Below are positions 16,247 through 23,657 of a stretch of 64,000 nt of DNA, piece after piece. The stretch is from a virus. Below the pieces are notes generated by a model. It was not told the origin of the DNA, did no database searches, and saw only the letters and a list, made by a program, of their open reading frames with translations. The first letter of the stretch is position 1. Every line of letters begins with the position of its first letter. Made by a program: the position numbers and the translations under genes. The stretch covers positions 1 through 64,000 of IMG/VR virus record IMGVR_UViG_3300005841_000001; one strand, 5' to 3'.

Positions 16247-18537
16247 GCTCCCTCATCTCGGACGGCTCGGAGACGGTCGGAACGCGACAACTGGACGTCA
16301 CGAACGGCGTCCACGATGAAGCCCCACTCCTCCGCCGTGAACTCCGGTTCGTCGATTTCGTACCAGGTGCCCCGCACCTGCTTGCCAGTGGCGCTCTTCA
16401 TCCGGATGCGGTCCGGCTTGACGTACAGGTACCGCATCGAAGACTGCGCGGCCTTGCCCGACGGGCCACCCGGGCGGGTGGCCACGTAGCCGAGAAACGG
16501 CTTGAGCGAGAACCAGATCGACGGCGTGCCGGTCGTTCCCCAGTTCTGGTGATCACGGAGGAACGGTTTGTGCATGTCGACCGCTTCGACTTCCAGCGGC
16601 GTCGGAGGGTGATCGAGCAGGTAGTCCAGCAGCCACCCGTGCATCGAGGTAGCCATGTCCGAGCCGGTCGAGTCGCGCAGCCAGTACGGGACGAGCCGGT
16701 CGATCAGCGCGGCCCATCGCTCCTTGTCGCCAACCGGAGCGGCCGGGATCAGGCAGTCGACCGTCAGGGCCGTGCGGAACCCCCGCGGGGTCGAGAAGTC
16801 ACCGCGCTTGTGCCACTCGGAAAACAGCGGCCGGCCGACGCGGTACTGCTCGGGCCGGTTGGCGTCCGGCCAGTCGTAGTCCACCGGGATTTTCAGCCCG
16901 ATGCGACCACGCGCCGCATCGCCCTGGTCGGCCCGCTCGAGCCGCCACACTTCGAAGCCCTCGGCGCGAAACGCCTCGGGCAGCAGCAAGTCAGAGAGCG
17001 CCTCCATGTGCGCCCGCAGACCATCGGACCGGGTGCCCCAAACCTCTTCGTCCGCCGTCGGATCAGGCACCGGCGGCAGGACCTTGGGGACCTCGGTCGC
17101 CGGCGGTTGCCGATCCTCATCGGCGGCCTGATGTTCGTTCTCCACCTGGAACGTCGCGGCGAGCAGCCGCTGCTCCGGAGACATGACATCGTCGGCGTGG
17201 TCCAGGATCGCGTCGACGTAGTCGGGCATCGCGTCAGGCTCAAGCCCCGGGCCGGGACCCGGGTCGTCGTCCTCCGGCGGTTCGGGGGGCAGGAAGTCGA
17301 CCGGGTTCGGCTCGGGCTCGACGTGCACGGTGGCGCCGAGCTTGCCCTTGGCGGCCGAGGCGAAAGACGCCTCGCGGTCCAGCTCGAACTCGGCGAGCTT
17401 GGTCTTGCGCTTGCTCTGTTGCGCGACGAATCCGATGGTGCGGATGATGTAGTCGACTCGTTGCCGAGGGTCGACCTTGTCTACTTTCTGTCCACACCGC
17501 AGCCGGCGGCACATCAGCGCCTCGACCTGGTGATCCACGCTGAACCCGTAGTCAGCCAGGATCCGCACCAGCGCCGCGTCGTAGCTGGACTGGTCGTTTG
17601 CCAGGTCCGCGCGGTTGCCCGCCCACAGCAAGGCCAGCGGGCCAGCCGAGCCGTCGATCTCCAGCACGACCGAGAGCCACTCGGGCGTGTAGTCGCGCGA
17701 GCGGTAGTCCGCGGAGTTGACCCGGGCCCAGACCCGGTTCAGGTCAAGGTCGCCGAACTCGGCCGTCTTCACTCCGACCGTGCCAGCCGCGTAGCTGTCG
17801 AGCACCTCGGGGTCAGCGAATCGCTCGATCAGGTCGTCGAGCTCGTAGCGTCGGGCGTTGTCAAGCTCGACGATCTCGGCGCGCCGCGGGTCGTCGGGAA
17901 CCTTCAGGTTGAGCGTTCCCGGCACGCGCAGCACGCGCGCGAGGTCGAACACCGAGTCGAGCTTCCACTGCCCGAGCCGCTCCGCGTGGTAGCGCAGCGT
18001 CGAGTTCCAGTCTTGCGAGATGCGGGCGAGCTTCTCCTGCTCGGCCTCGACATCCTCGTCCGGCTCGATGATGAATGGCTCGTGGAACAGCCACCACGCC
18101 TGAATGCCGTGGCCCGTACGGATGATGGCCGTAGGGACCAGGCCCGGCGCGTTGGCCAGTGCCACTGCCGCTTCGTAATCGGGGGGGTAGGGCTTGCTCG
18201 TGTGCGGTCCACCCGCGAAGTCGATGTCCGCCCACAACCCGGGGAGTGCAACGACCTCGTGTGCCTTGGCCCGCTTGAACCTTTCTTTCGCGGACCGGGT
18301 CATCCCCGGTCCAATGTAGATTCCTGTGGGCCCGCCCGGCGTGCCCTGAGCTTCGGCAAGATCGGTGATGGCGGAAACAATGGCGCCGAGGTCATCACCT
18401 CGGCGCCACCGTGTCTCTTTGCCGGGCAGCGACCAGGCAGCGGCTACGTACAGATCCGCCAGGTTTTCGTCGCCGGTGCCGTCCGGGCCTCCGAACAGTG
18501 CCGAGCAGAACCGCCGGATCTGCTCGGCGTCGATCAT
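16243..18537 (-). CDS. primase-polymerase (archaeo-eukaryotic primase superfamily)
   Basis: A 764-residue protein; ATG 18537 overlaps the upstream stop (ATGA). LWADIDFAGGPH (D104, D106) and RTGHGIQAWW (H143) are the D-x-D and s-x-H motifs of bifunctional prim-pol domains, and RVLRVPGTLNLK matches their conserved R-x-PGT-x-N-x-K segment. Residues 300-450 include a CRRLRCG pair and an acidic Pro-rich linker; the C-terminal 300 residues are unrecognised and lack a clear Walker A, so no helicase is fused. It likely primes phage DNA synthesis. Confidence 0.88.
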   Translation of the reverse strand: MIDAEQIRRFCSALFGGPDGTGDENLADLYVAAAWSLPGKETRWRRGDDLGAIVSAITDLAEAQGTPGGPTGIYIGPGMTRSAKERFKRAKAHEVVALPGLWADIDFAGGPHTSKPYPPDYEAAVALANAPGLVPTAIIRTGHGIQAWWLFHEPFIIEPDEDVEAEQEKLARISQDWNSTLRYHAERLGQWKLDSVFDLARVLRVPGTLNLKVPDDPRRAEIVELDNARRYELDDLIERFADPEVLDSYAAGTVGVKTAEFGDLDLNRVWARVNSADYRSRDYTPEWLSVVLEIDGSAGPLALLWAGNRADLANDQSSYDAALVRILADYGFSVDHQVEALMCRRLRCGQKVDKVDPRQRVDYIIRTIGFVAQQSKRKTKLAEFELDREASFASAAKGKLGATVHVEPEPNPVDFLPPEPPEDDDPGPGPGLEPDAMPDYVDAILDHADDVMSPEQRLLAATFQVENEHQAADEDRQPPATEVPKVLPPVPDPTADEEVWGTRSDGLRAHMEALSDLLLPEAFRAEGFEVWRLERADQGDAARGRIGLKIPVDYDWPDANRPEQYRVGRPLFSEWHKRGDFSTPRGFRTALTVDCLIPAAPVGDKERWAALIDRLVPYWLRDSTGSDMATSMHGWLLDYLLDHPPTPLEVEAVDMHKPFLRDHQNWGTTGTPSIWFSLKPFLGYVATRPGGPSGKAAQSSMRYLYVKPDRIRMKSATGKQVRGTWYEIDEPEFTAEEWGFIVDAVRDVQLSRSDRLRAVRDEGA

Positions 18538-19367
18538 GCGGGTGCGGCCTCCCGCTCTTCGGCGTCGCCGACGGAGAAGCCGCCACCGACGGCCGGGCCG
18601 TCGTGCTCGAACACCGGCGGCGCCTCGTCGATCAGCTCCTTGATGTAGGAGCGGTAGGCGACGATCGCTTCCTGCTCGTTCTCGCCGAGCGGCACGGCTT
18701 CCTCGTCGGCGGCCACGACGATCTTGTTGAACACCTGGCCAGTCGCGTTGGTGGCCTTCTCCAGCGTGAACTCCAGCGGCACCAGCCACCAGCCCTGCTG
18801 CGCCATCGCCATCGAGACCAGGAAGTCCTTCAGGCCGCCGATCGAGGACGTGGGGGCCGAGATCACGATCGGCAGCAGCAGGCCCTTCAGCACGACGAAC
18901 AGCCGGCGAGACTCCTTGCAGGCCGGCTGCTTGCCGCCCTTGAGGTCGGTGCCCTTCTGCGCCATCGGGCAGTTCGCGCACAGGCCCGTCGGGTTCTGCT
19001 CCGAGCCTTCGGCGAACATGCCGCCCGGGTCGGCCTTGCGGTTGTCCCGCGCCGAGCAGACCGGCGGGACACCGGTCGGGTCGGGATTGGTCCAGAACGC
19101 GCGCTGCGCGACGTAGTGGACCATGAAGCCCTTGATCCGCTTCGTGTTGACGGGGCGGCCGCCGACGATGTAGCTGAAGACGTCCGAGTCGCCCGACGGG
19201 CACTTGACCAACGGGAGGTTCCGCTGCTCCAGCGTCTCGTCGCCGAGGATCGCCATCATCATTTCCATGGTCTCGCGCGTGGGCGCGATGGCCGGGTAGT
19301 TCGTCGCGAAGTCCGCCGCGACCGCGAGTTCGCGGCCGGAGTGGAGAACGACGTCTGTGGTGGTCAT
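18534..19367 (-). CDS. conserved phage replication-associated protein with four-cysteine cluster
   Basis: A 277-residue protein immediately upstream of and coupled to the prim-pol gene. A cluster of cysteines (VCSARDN, LCANCPM, ACKESRR; about residues 100-155) could bind zinc or an Fe-S centre. The following segment is hydrophobic and beta-rich (FVVLKGLLLPIVISAP), and the C-terminus is acidic, as in single-stranded-DNA-binding proteins. A role as SSB or primase partner is inferred from context; no family is named with certainty. Confidence 0.65.
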   Translation of the reverse strand: MTTTDVVLHSGRELAVAADFATNYPAIAPTRETMEMMMAILGDETLEQRNLPLVKCPSGDSDVFSYIVGGRPVNTKRIKGFMVHYVAQRAFWTNPDPTGVPPVCSARDNRKADPGGMFAEGSEQNPTGLCANCPMAQKGTDLKGGKQPACKESRRLFVVLKGLLLPIVISAPTSSIGGLKDFLVSMAMAQQGWWLVPLEFTLEKATNATGQVFNKIVVAADEEAVPLGENEQEAIVAYRSYIKELIDEAPPVFEHDGPAVGGGFSVGDAEEREAAPA

Positions 19368-19510
19368 GAGGGGTGAAGCTCCCTTCGGATGGGTCAGGAA
19401 ACCGTTTGCCGAGGTGGCTCCGGCGGCAACGGGAGCGAGGCGTCCGGGCAGACTAACCCCGCGTTCCGGGCCCTCGGCGCGCGGCGCGCGGGGGGTCCGG
19501 AGACTGGGAG

Positions 19511-20119
19511 TCAGGCCGAGACGCGGACCTGCGCGCGACCGCCGGAGCGCTTCTTCCCGGCCGGCACGATGCCGATGTAGAAGGTCTCCTTGAACTCGAT
19601 CAGCTCGGCGAGCTTCTCGGGGATCGGCACCTTCTTCTCGCGCATCTCGGTGAGGATGGCGAGCAGCGTCTGGTAGTTGAACGTGTCCTTGACGATGTGG
19701 CCCAGCCCGACCTCGTCGAGCACAGGCACCATGTCGTCGACGCTGACGCCGTCCTTGCGGCTGTAGGACGTCCGCGGGCGGAACGAGGCGGTGTAGCCGT
19801 CGATGGTGTCCGCGGTGCGTCCGACGGTGACCCAGGCTTCTTGAATCGCCTTGTCGAGGAGCGCTTCCTCGCGCTCGTGAGCCTTGATCGCGGCCTTGCC
19901 GGACTTGATCGCGGCCTTGATCCAGGTCAGGCGACGAACCATGTCCTCGGGCGTGGCCGGGTTGGCGGCCGGGATGACGCCGCTGGAGGACTCCGGCGCG
20001 TCGACGGGTACCAGCCGGTAACCGTATTCGGCGGCGAGATCGGCCAGCTGTTCGATGTCGGATTCGTGATCTTCGCCGGGGGTGTAGTTCGCGGCGAGTT
20101 CATCCGGGGTGATGGCCAC
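19511..20119 (-). CDS. hypothetical protein of the replication operon
   Basis: A 202-residue protein with an ATG start and GAAGGAGG upstream. Residues 55-100 form a long basic helix, the rest is mixed alpha/beta with a conserved-looking end (ELIEFKETFYIGIVPAGKKRSG). The 143-bp gap downstream, before the four-cysteine gene, has a GC-rich hairpin-prone stretch and an isolated TAGTCT. Transcribed from the cassette at 20149-20177. Function unknown. Confidence 0.65.
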   Translation of the reverse strand: MAITPDELAANYTPGEDHESDIEQLADLAAEYGYRLVPVDAPESSSGVIPAANPATPEDMVRRLTWIKAAIKSGKAAIKAHEREEALLDKAIQEAWVTVGRTADTIDGYTASFRPRTSYSRKDGVSVDDMVPVLDEVGLGHIVKDTFNYQTLLAILTEMREKKVPIPEKLAELIEFKETFYIGIVPAGKKRSGGRAQVRVSA

Positions 20120-20148
20120 GGACGCCCTCCTTCGGTTCGGATGAGGCG

Positions 20149-20177
20149 AGACTAGCCGAGTTGCTACGGCGAGTCAA
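20149..20177 (-). promoter_or_regulatory. promoter-operator cassette with leader
   Basis: Read leftward: TTGACT, spacer CGCCGTAGCAACTCGGC (17 nt), TAGTCT, then a leader of about 25 nt with a GAAGGAGG ribosome-binding site before ATG 20119. The upstream gene's last codons (20164 stop) run through the -35 box. Confidence 0.85.
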
Positions 20178-20442
20178 CCTCACCCTCGGTGGTGTCGGCC
20201 GGAGGTTCCAAGATCGCCCGCCCGGCCGGGGTCAGCACCATCTTCACCGTCCGGTCATCCCCCTCGGTGTCGATGAGGCCGTGGTTGCGAAGCTCGGCGT
20301 AGGTCCGCCGGTCCCAGTTGCCGATCGCCTCGCCGTCGCGGTGGTAGAGCGCCACCACGGGCTCGAAGGTCACCCGGCCGTCCCGGACGTCCTCGAGCCC
20401 GGTGCGCCGGCGCTCGGTCATGTTCAGGGGGGCGTCAGCCAT
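20164..20442 (-). CDS. small winged-helix-like protein
   Basis: A 92-residue protein started at ATG 20442. RRTYAELRNHGLIDTEGDD followed by TVKMVLTPAGRAIL has the helix-helix-wing pattern of small winged-helix DNA-binding proteins (the 'L-T-x-A-G' ending is common in them). It overlaps the upstream gene by 8 bp and ends inside the downstream promoter cassette. A local regulator is possible; target unknown. Confidence 0.55.
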   Translation of the reverse strand: MADAPLNMTERRRTGLEDVRDGRVTFEPVVALYHRDGEAIGNWDRRTYAELRNHGLIDTEGDDRTVKMVLTPAGRAILEPPADTTEGEVDSP

Positions 20443-20764
20443 CGTTTCCACCTGCGTCTCCTCCGTCGTTCTCGTGTTCGTCGAGCAAGGTCCGCACGAG
20501 CGCGGCGGCTTGCGTGATCCCCCCAGCGCCGGACGTGTAGCCGGCAAGCATCATGATCACCATCAGGTCGTTCTCGTCAAACGCGGCGGCCGGCTCGCCG
20601 TTGACGAGCCGGCCGGCGGTCGCCTCGGCGGCGGCCGCGATCGTGCGCAACGCCTCGGGCAGCGCACCCTCGGTGTCGGCCGCCACCTGCCGCACCTCGG
20701 CGGCGAAAGTGCGCAGGTCCTGCAACGCCGGCGCAAGGAACTCGGCGGCGAACTCGACCGTCAC
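20435..20764 (-). CDS. small helical hypothetical protein
   Basis: A 109-residue, Ala/Glu-rich, helical protein starting at GTG inside the previous stop (GTGA). The C-terminal half has a hydrophobic segment (DLMVIMMLAGY) and an acidic tail. No domain recognised. Confidence 0.6.
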   Translation of the reverse strand: MTVEFAAEFLAPALQDLRTFAAEVRQVAADTEGALPEALRTIAAAAEATAGRLVNGEPAAAFDENDLMVIMMLAGYTSGAGGITQAAALVRTLLDEHENDGGDAGGNDG

Positions 20765-20949
20765 GACGGCACCGCCGGCTGCTTCGGCTTCGGGAACGCC
20801 GGCTGGCCAGACCCCTTGCAGGCCGAGACCATCGACCCACTGAAGTTCTTGCCGTAGGGCTGGTGACGCCAGATGTTCCCGGCGTTGGTGACGCGGCGGC
20901 CGCCCCGCTTGCACACGGGGCACATCACGGTCTTGCGCGGGGTGGTCAT
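20761..20949 (-). CDS. small zinc-ribbon protein
   Basis: A 62-residue basic protein with CPVCKRGG near residue 10, a histidine (RHQPYG) and a further cysteine (SACKGSG), which could make one zinc site. ATG overlaps the preceding stop. One of several very small cysteine-pair proteins in this genome; function unknown. Confidence 0.6.
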   Translation of the reverse strand: MTTPRKTVMCPVCKRGGRRVTNAGNIWRHQPYGKNFSGSMVSACKGSGQPAFPKPKQPAVPS

Positions 20950-21278
20950 ACCGGATCCGGGCTGTGGCCGCTGTAGCGCCGAATGAGGTCGTCGTTCAGG
21001 GGCAGGACGGCTGTCGCGGCGGCGATCAGGCCCCGACCGATGTCCGAGCACAGGCGGGCCTCGGCGATGTTGCGCTGCTGGAGCAGCTTGTCCGCGGCGA
21101 AGCTCACCTCCTTGGCCTCATGCGAGGCCGAGGCAGGGGGCGCGTCGACCGTCTCGAACATCGTCGCGTCGTCGACCGCCATCCGGGCCGCGCGCTCGAG
21201 CCAGGTCAGGCCGGCGGCGTGCAGCTGGCCGGCCGGCAGGTTCTTGAACTCGATCGGCGGGGCGTCGTGTGTCGTCAT
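20946..21278 (-). CDS. hypothetical protein
   Basis: A 110-residue, mainly helical protein with an ATG start overlapping the upstream TGA. No cysteine pairs, membrane segments or catalytic motifs. Part of a chain of six small coupled genes between the secreted nuclease and the winged-helix-like gene. Confidence 0.6.
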   Translation of the reverse strand: MTTHDAPPIEFKNLPAGQLHAAGLTWLERAARMAVDDATMFETVDAPPASASHEAKEVSFAADKLLQQRNIAEARLCSDIGRGLIAAATAVLPLNDDLIRRYSGHSPDPV

Positions 21279-21379
21279 GCGGCCCTCCAGGCGGTGAACA
21301 GGTCGACCCGCAGGGCGAGGCAGAACAACACGGCGCCGCGCAACAGCGCAAGACGCGTGGGCCTGCGATGGCGGGCCAT
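21275..21379 (-). CDS. very small basic membrane-like peptide
   Basis: A 34-residue product started at ATG 21379 (TGATG with the upstream stop) and ending in ATGA with the downstream start. A basic N-terminus (ARHRRPTR) precedes a hydrophobic helix (LALLRGAVLFCLALRV). The tight coupling on both sides is the main argument that it is real. Confidence 0.45.
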   Translation of the reverse strand: MARHRRPTRLALLRGAVLFCLALRVDLFTAWRAA

Positions 21380-21630
21380 CACACGGACACCTTGACCAGG
21401 AAGCGACGCCGCCACACATCGTGTGAGAGGACCTCGAGGTCGCCACCGCCGTAGCTGATCAGCCACTGACCGGGGACCAGGTAGAACCTCTGCCCGCCCA
21501 CGGTCACGTTGACCTGGCCGGACGGCCGGCGCTCGACGTCGCCGCCGAGGGTGGTCACGAAGACCGCGAACGCCTCGACGTTGTCGACCTGCTCGCCGGT
21601 GATGGTGTCGGCCATTTCGAGGACCTTCAC
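21379..21630 (-). CDS. small beta-rich hypothetical protein
   Basis: An 83-residue protein; GTG 21630 overlaps the stop of the secreted nuclease gene. The sequence alternates in beta-strand fashion (GQVNVTVGGQRFYLVPGQWLI) and carries no known motif. Coupled to the next gene by TGATG. Confidence 0.55.
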   Translation of the reverse strand: MKVLEMADTITGEQVDNVEAFAVFVTTLGGDVERRPSGQVNVTVGGQRFYLVPGQWLISYGGGDLEVLSHDVWRRRFLVKVSV

Positions 21631-22331
21631 GGGCACCCCCGCAGGGTGTCGGCCAGCGCGGTACGGGTGGCGGCCAGCGCGGGCAGCTCGTAGGCCTTGA
21701 GGATGGTCACGTACATCCGGGCGTACTCGCAGCGGGCGGGCGGCGCCGGCATCCAGCGGTCGGGGGTCTTGTCGCCCTTGACGTGCTGGTTGGTCTGGTC
21801 GTCGACGGCCAGCAGGTTGCGGGGGTCGTTGGCGAGCCGGATGCGGGGGCGCGCCTGCCAGGCGTAGGCGCCGGAGACCCAGGCGACCTTGAGCGGGACG
21901 ACGTGATCGACGTCGATCTGGCCGCGGCCGACGACGTGCTTGCCGGCGTAGGGCTCGGTCATGTCGATGGCGATGACGGTGCAGCCGTTGGACGTCTGCA
22001 CGGATCCGCCGGAGCGACGGGCGTCGCGGGCGAGGATGTCGTCTCGGGTGTCGCAGCCGTTGCCGTCGGTGTCGAGCCAGGGGGTGCCGAAGGCGTCCCG
22101 GTCGTAACGCGGCGGCGTGGCCGGGCGGCCGAGGGCCGGCGCGGCGCGGTCGAGAACGGTGATGTAGGGGATTTCCGCACGGGCGGCGGCGGCGGACAGC
22201 GTGCCGGCCGGCGGTTCGAGGGCGGTCGGGCCGGGTTCGTCGGCGTTGGCGCGCACGGCGAACCCGGCGATGACGGCCGCCGCGATCAAGACGCCGCCGA
22301 TGATCCACGACGGCTTGTCCTTGATGGGCAT
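21627..22331 (-). CDS. secreted or membrane-anchored HNH nuclease (DUF1524/GmrSD-C-like)
   Basis: A 234-residue protein. Residues 1-30 are a signal peptide or membrane anchor (basic start, then IIGGVLIAAAVIAGFAV). The nuclease core reads GQIDVDHVVPL (D142, H143), then NDPRNLLAV (N172), QTNQHVKGDKTPDRWMP: the ββα-metal HNH arrangement of the DUF1524 family found in actinobacterial secreted nucleases. It would act outside the membrane, perhaps on extracellular or incoming DNA. ATG start; promoter at 22365-22393. Confidence 0.85.
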   Translation of the reverse strand: MPIKDKPSWIIGGVLIAAAVIAGFAVRANADEPGPTALEPPAGTLSAAAARAEIPYITVLDRAAPALGRPATPPRYDRDAFGTPWLDTDGNGCDTRDDILARDARRSGGSVQTSNGCTVIAIDMTEPYAGKHVVGRGQIDVDHVVPLKVAWVSGAYAWQARPRIRLANDPRNLLAVDDQTNQHVKGDKTPDRWMPAPPARCEYARMYVTILKAYELPALAATRTALADTLRGCP

Positions 22332-22364
22332 GATGGCCTCGTTTCAGGGGGTCAAAGTCAAGCA

Positions 22365-22393
22365 ATCCTAACCGAGCTGTCTCGGCTAGTCAA
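22365..22393 (-). promoter_or_regulatory. promoter-operator cassette with leader
   Basis: Read leftward: TTGACT, spacer AGCCGAGACAGCTCGGT, TAGGAT; leader of about 30 nt to ATG 22331. The -10 differs from the usual TAGTCT. The stop TAG of the upstream exonuclease gene (22386-22388) is formed by TTGACTAG. Confidence 0.75.
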
Positions 22394-23198
22394 CGAGCGA
22401 GCCGACCGGGACCAGCGGGAAGAACGGCGCCTCGGCGCGGCAGGACGCGGCCGCTTCCGGATCGCCGGCGCGGGCGAAGTAGTCGGCCAGGCCGATCTTC
22501 TGTGTGTGGTACCACTGCCGCTGGTAGGTCTGGAGCTGCTCCAGCGTCATATCGGCGAGCCTTTGCCGGTTCCGTCGCACAGTGGCGTCGTCGCCCGGCT
22601 GCTCGAACGGCAGGCCGCGGGCCACCGCGATCGTCGCGATGACGTCGTTGGTGGCGTTGTGGGCGTCCTTCAGTTCGAAGCCGTAGCGCGCGGCGGTGGG
22701 CGTGAGCTTCCGCATGCCCTTGCCCTTGACCCACTTGTTGACGGCCTTGTCGATGGTCAGCGGGCACAGGACCGGCAAGTCTGGCTTCCGCTCGATCAGC
22801 GGACGGACGCCGTACCGGCGTTGCTCGCGGTCGGACATCGACAGGTCGAACGGCGCATTAAAGATCACCAGCGGGATCCCGGGCTGCAACATCTCGTCGA
22901 GGGTGTCGGTAATCTCGCCGATCGCCTCGGCCGGATCCTGCCCGTGCTCGCGCAGCTCCTCGTTCGTGATCCCGTGGATGTCGACCACCTCGGGCGCGAG
23001 CTCGACGCCGGGGTTGATCAGCCACTCGAGGATCTTCGTTTCGAAGCCGGGTTCGGAGTAAGCCACCGTTGCGCTGACGATTCGATCCTTGTCGCGCTTG
23101 ACGCCCGAGGTTTCGACGTCGTAGATGACGAATGGTCGCTGAAACCACGGGACGGTGTCGGCGGTGGCGTGCGCCCGCCACGGGTAGGTCACGGTCAT
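22386..23198 (-). CDS. DnaQ-like DEDDh 3'-5' exonuclease
   Basis: A 270-residue protein; ATG 23198 is chosen because GAGGAG lies about 10 nt upstream, although the frame stays open to 23276. VIYDVETSG (D27, E29), NAPFDL (D118) and HNATNDV (H180, D185) give the full DEDDh set of the DnaQ proofreading family. The C-terminal 80 residues resemble the tail of phage exonucleases that follow this core (RQWYHTQKIGLADYF). It probably acts in phage DNA replication or repair. Confidence 0.88.
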   Translation of the reverse strand: MTVTYPWRAHATADTVPWFQRPFVIYDVETSGVKRDKDRIVSATVAYSEPGFETKILEWLINPGVELAPEVVDIHGITNEELREHGQDPAEAIGEITDTLDEMLQPGIPLVIFNAPFDLSMSDREQRRYGVRPLIERKPDLPVLCPLTIDKAVNKWVKGKGMRKLTPTAARYGFELKDAHNATNDVIATIAVARGLPFEQPGDDATVRRNRQRLADMTLEQLQTYQRQWYHTQKIGLADYFARAGDPEAAASCRAEAPFFPLVPVGSLVD

Positions 23199-23280
23199 GA
23201 GCTGGAGCTCCTCGCGAGTGATGGTCGTGGGAGAGCCCAGCATAGGGAGAAACACCGACAGAACTCGGAGAGACACGACG

Positions 23281-23313
23281 AAGCCCCCGGCGCTGGGGGT
23301 CCACCGGGGGCTT
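23281..23313 (-). terminator. hairpin terminator between 23349 and 22386 genes
   Basis: A 10-bp perfect stem (AAGCCCCCGG with CCGGGGGCTT) with a 13-nt loop. It lies in the 150-bp gap upstream of the exonuclease gene. Just downstream on the same strand (about 23250-23275) is a degenerate copy of the palindrome (CCGAGTTCTGTCGG) without a good -35, perhaps a decayed cassette restarting transcription. Confidence 0.65.
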
Positions 23314-23348
23314 CAATCGATCCGAACAGGGTGCCGTGCGCGGCCAGT

Positions 23349-23657
23349 CTAGCCGACGGAAGCCGGTTCGTCTTCCCCCGGTTTCGGCGCCTTGTCCGTC
23401 ACCCGGATGAAGTAGCGCTTCTCGACCTCGACGTAGGTAGCCACCAGGAAGATGCCAGGACGCACCAACACGTCGGCTTCCGTGGCTTCCGTGACGTGGC
23501 CCGCCGAGGCCGCGGCCTGTACTGTCACAGACTCGGTGATCTTGATGCGCAGACGGTCGTCCGGCTCCACGCTCGCGTCGATGCCCTTGCCGCCGAGCCA
23601 CTGCACCACGGTCGGACCGTTGGTCCTCGACAGCGGCATGTATTCCACATTGGTCAC
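23349..23657 (-). CDS. hypothetical protein
   Basis: A 102-residue protein starting at GTG that shares one base with the stop of the helicase gene (TAGTG). Beta-rich with an acidic Pro-containing end. It is followed by a hairpin terminator, so it closes the operon that begins at 28985. Function unknown. Confidence 0.6.
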   Translation of the reverse strand: MTNVEYMPLSRTNGPTVVQWLGGKGIDASVEPDDRLRIKITESVTVQAAASAGHVTEATEADVLVRPGIFLVATYVEVEKRYFIRVTDKAPKPGEDEPASVG

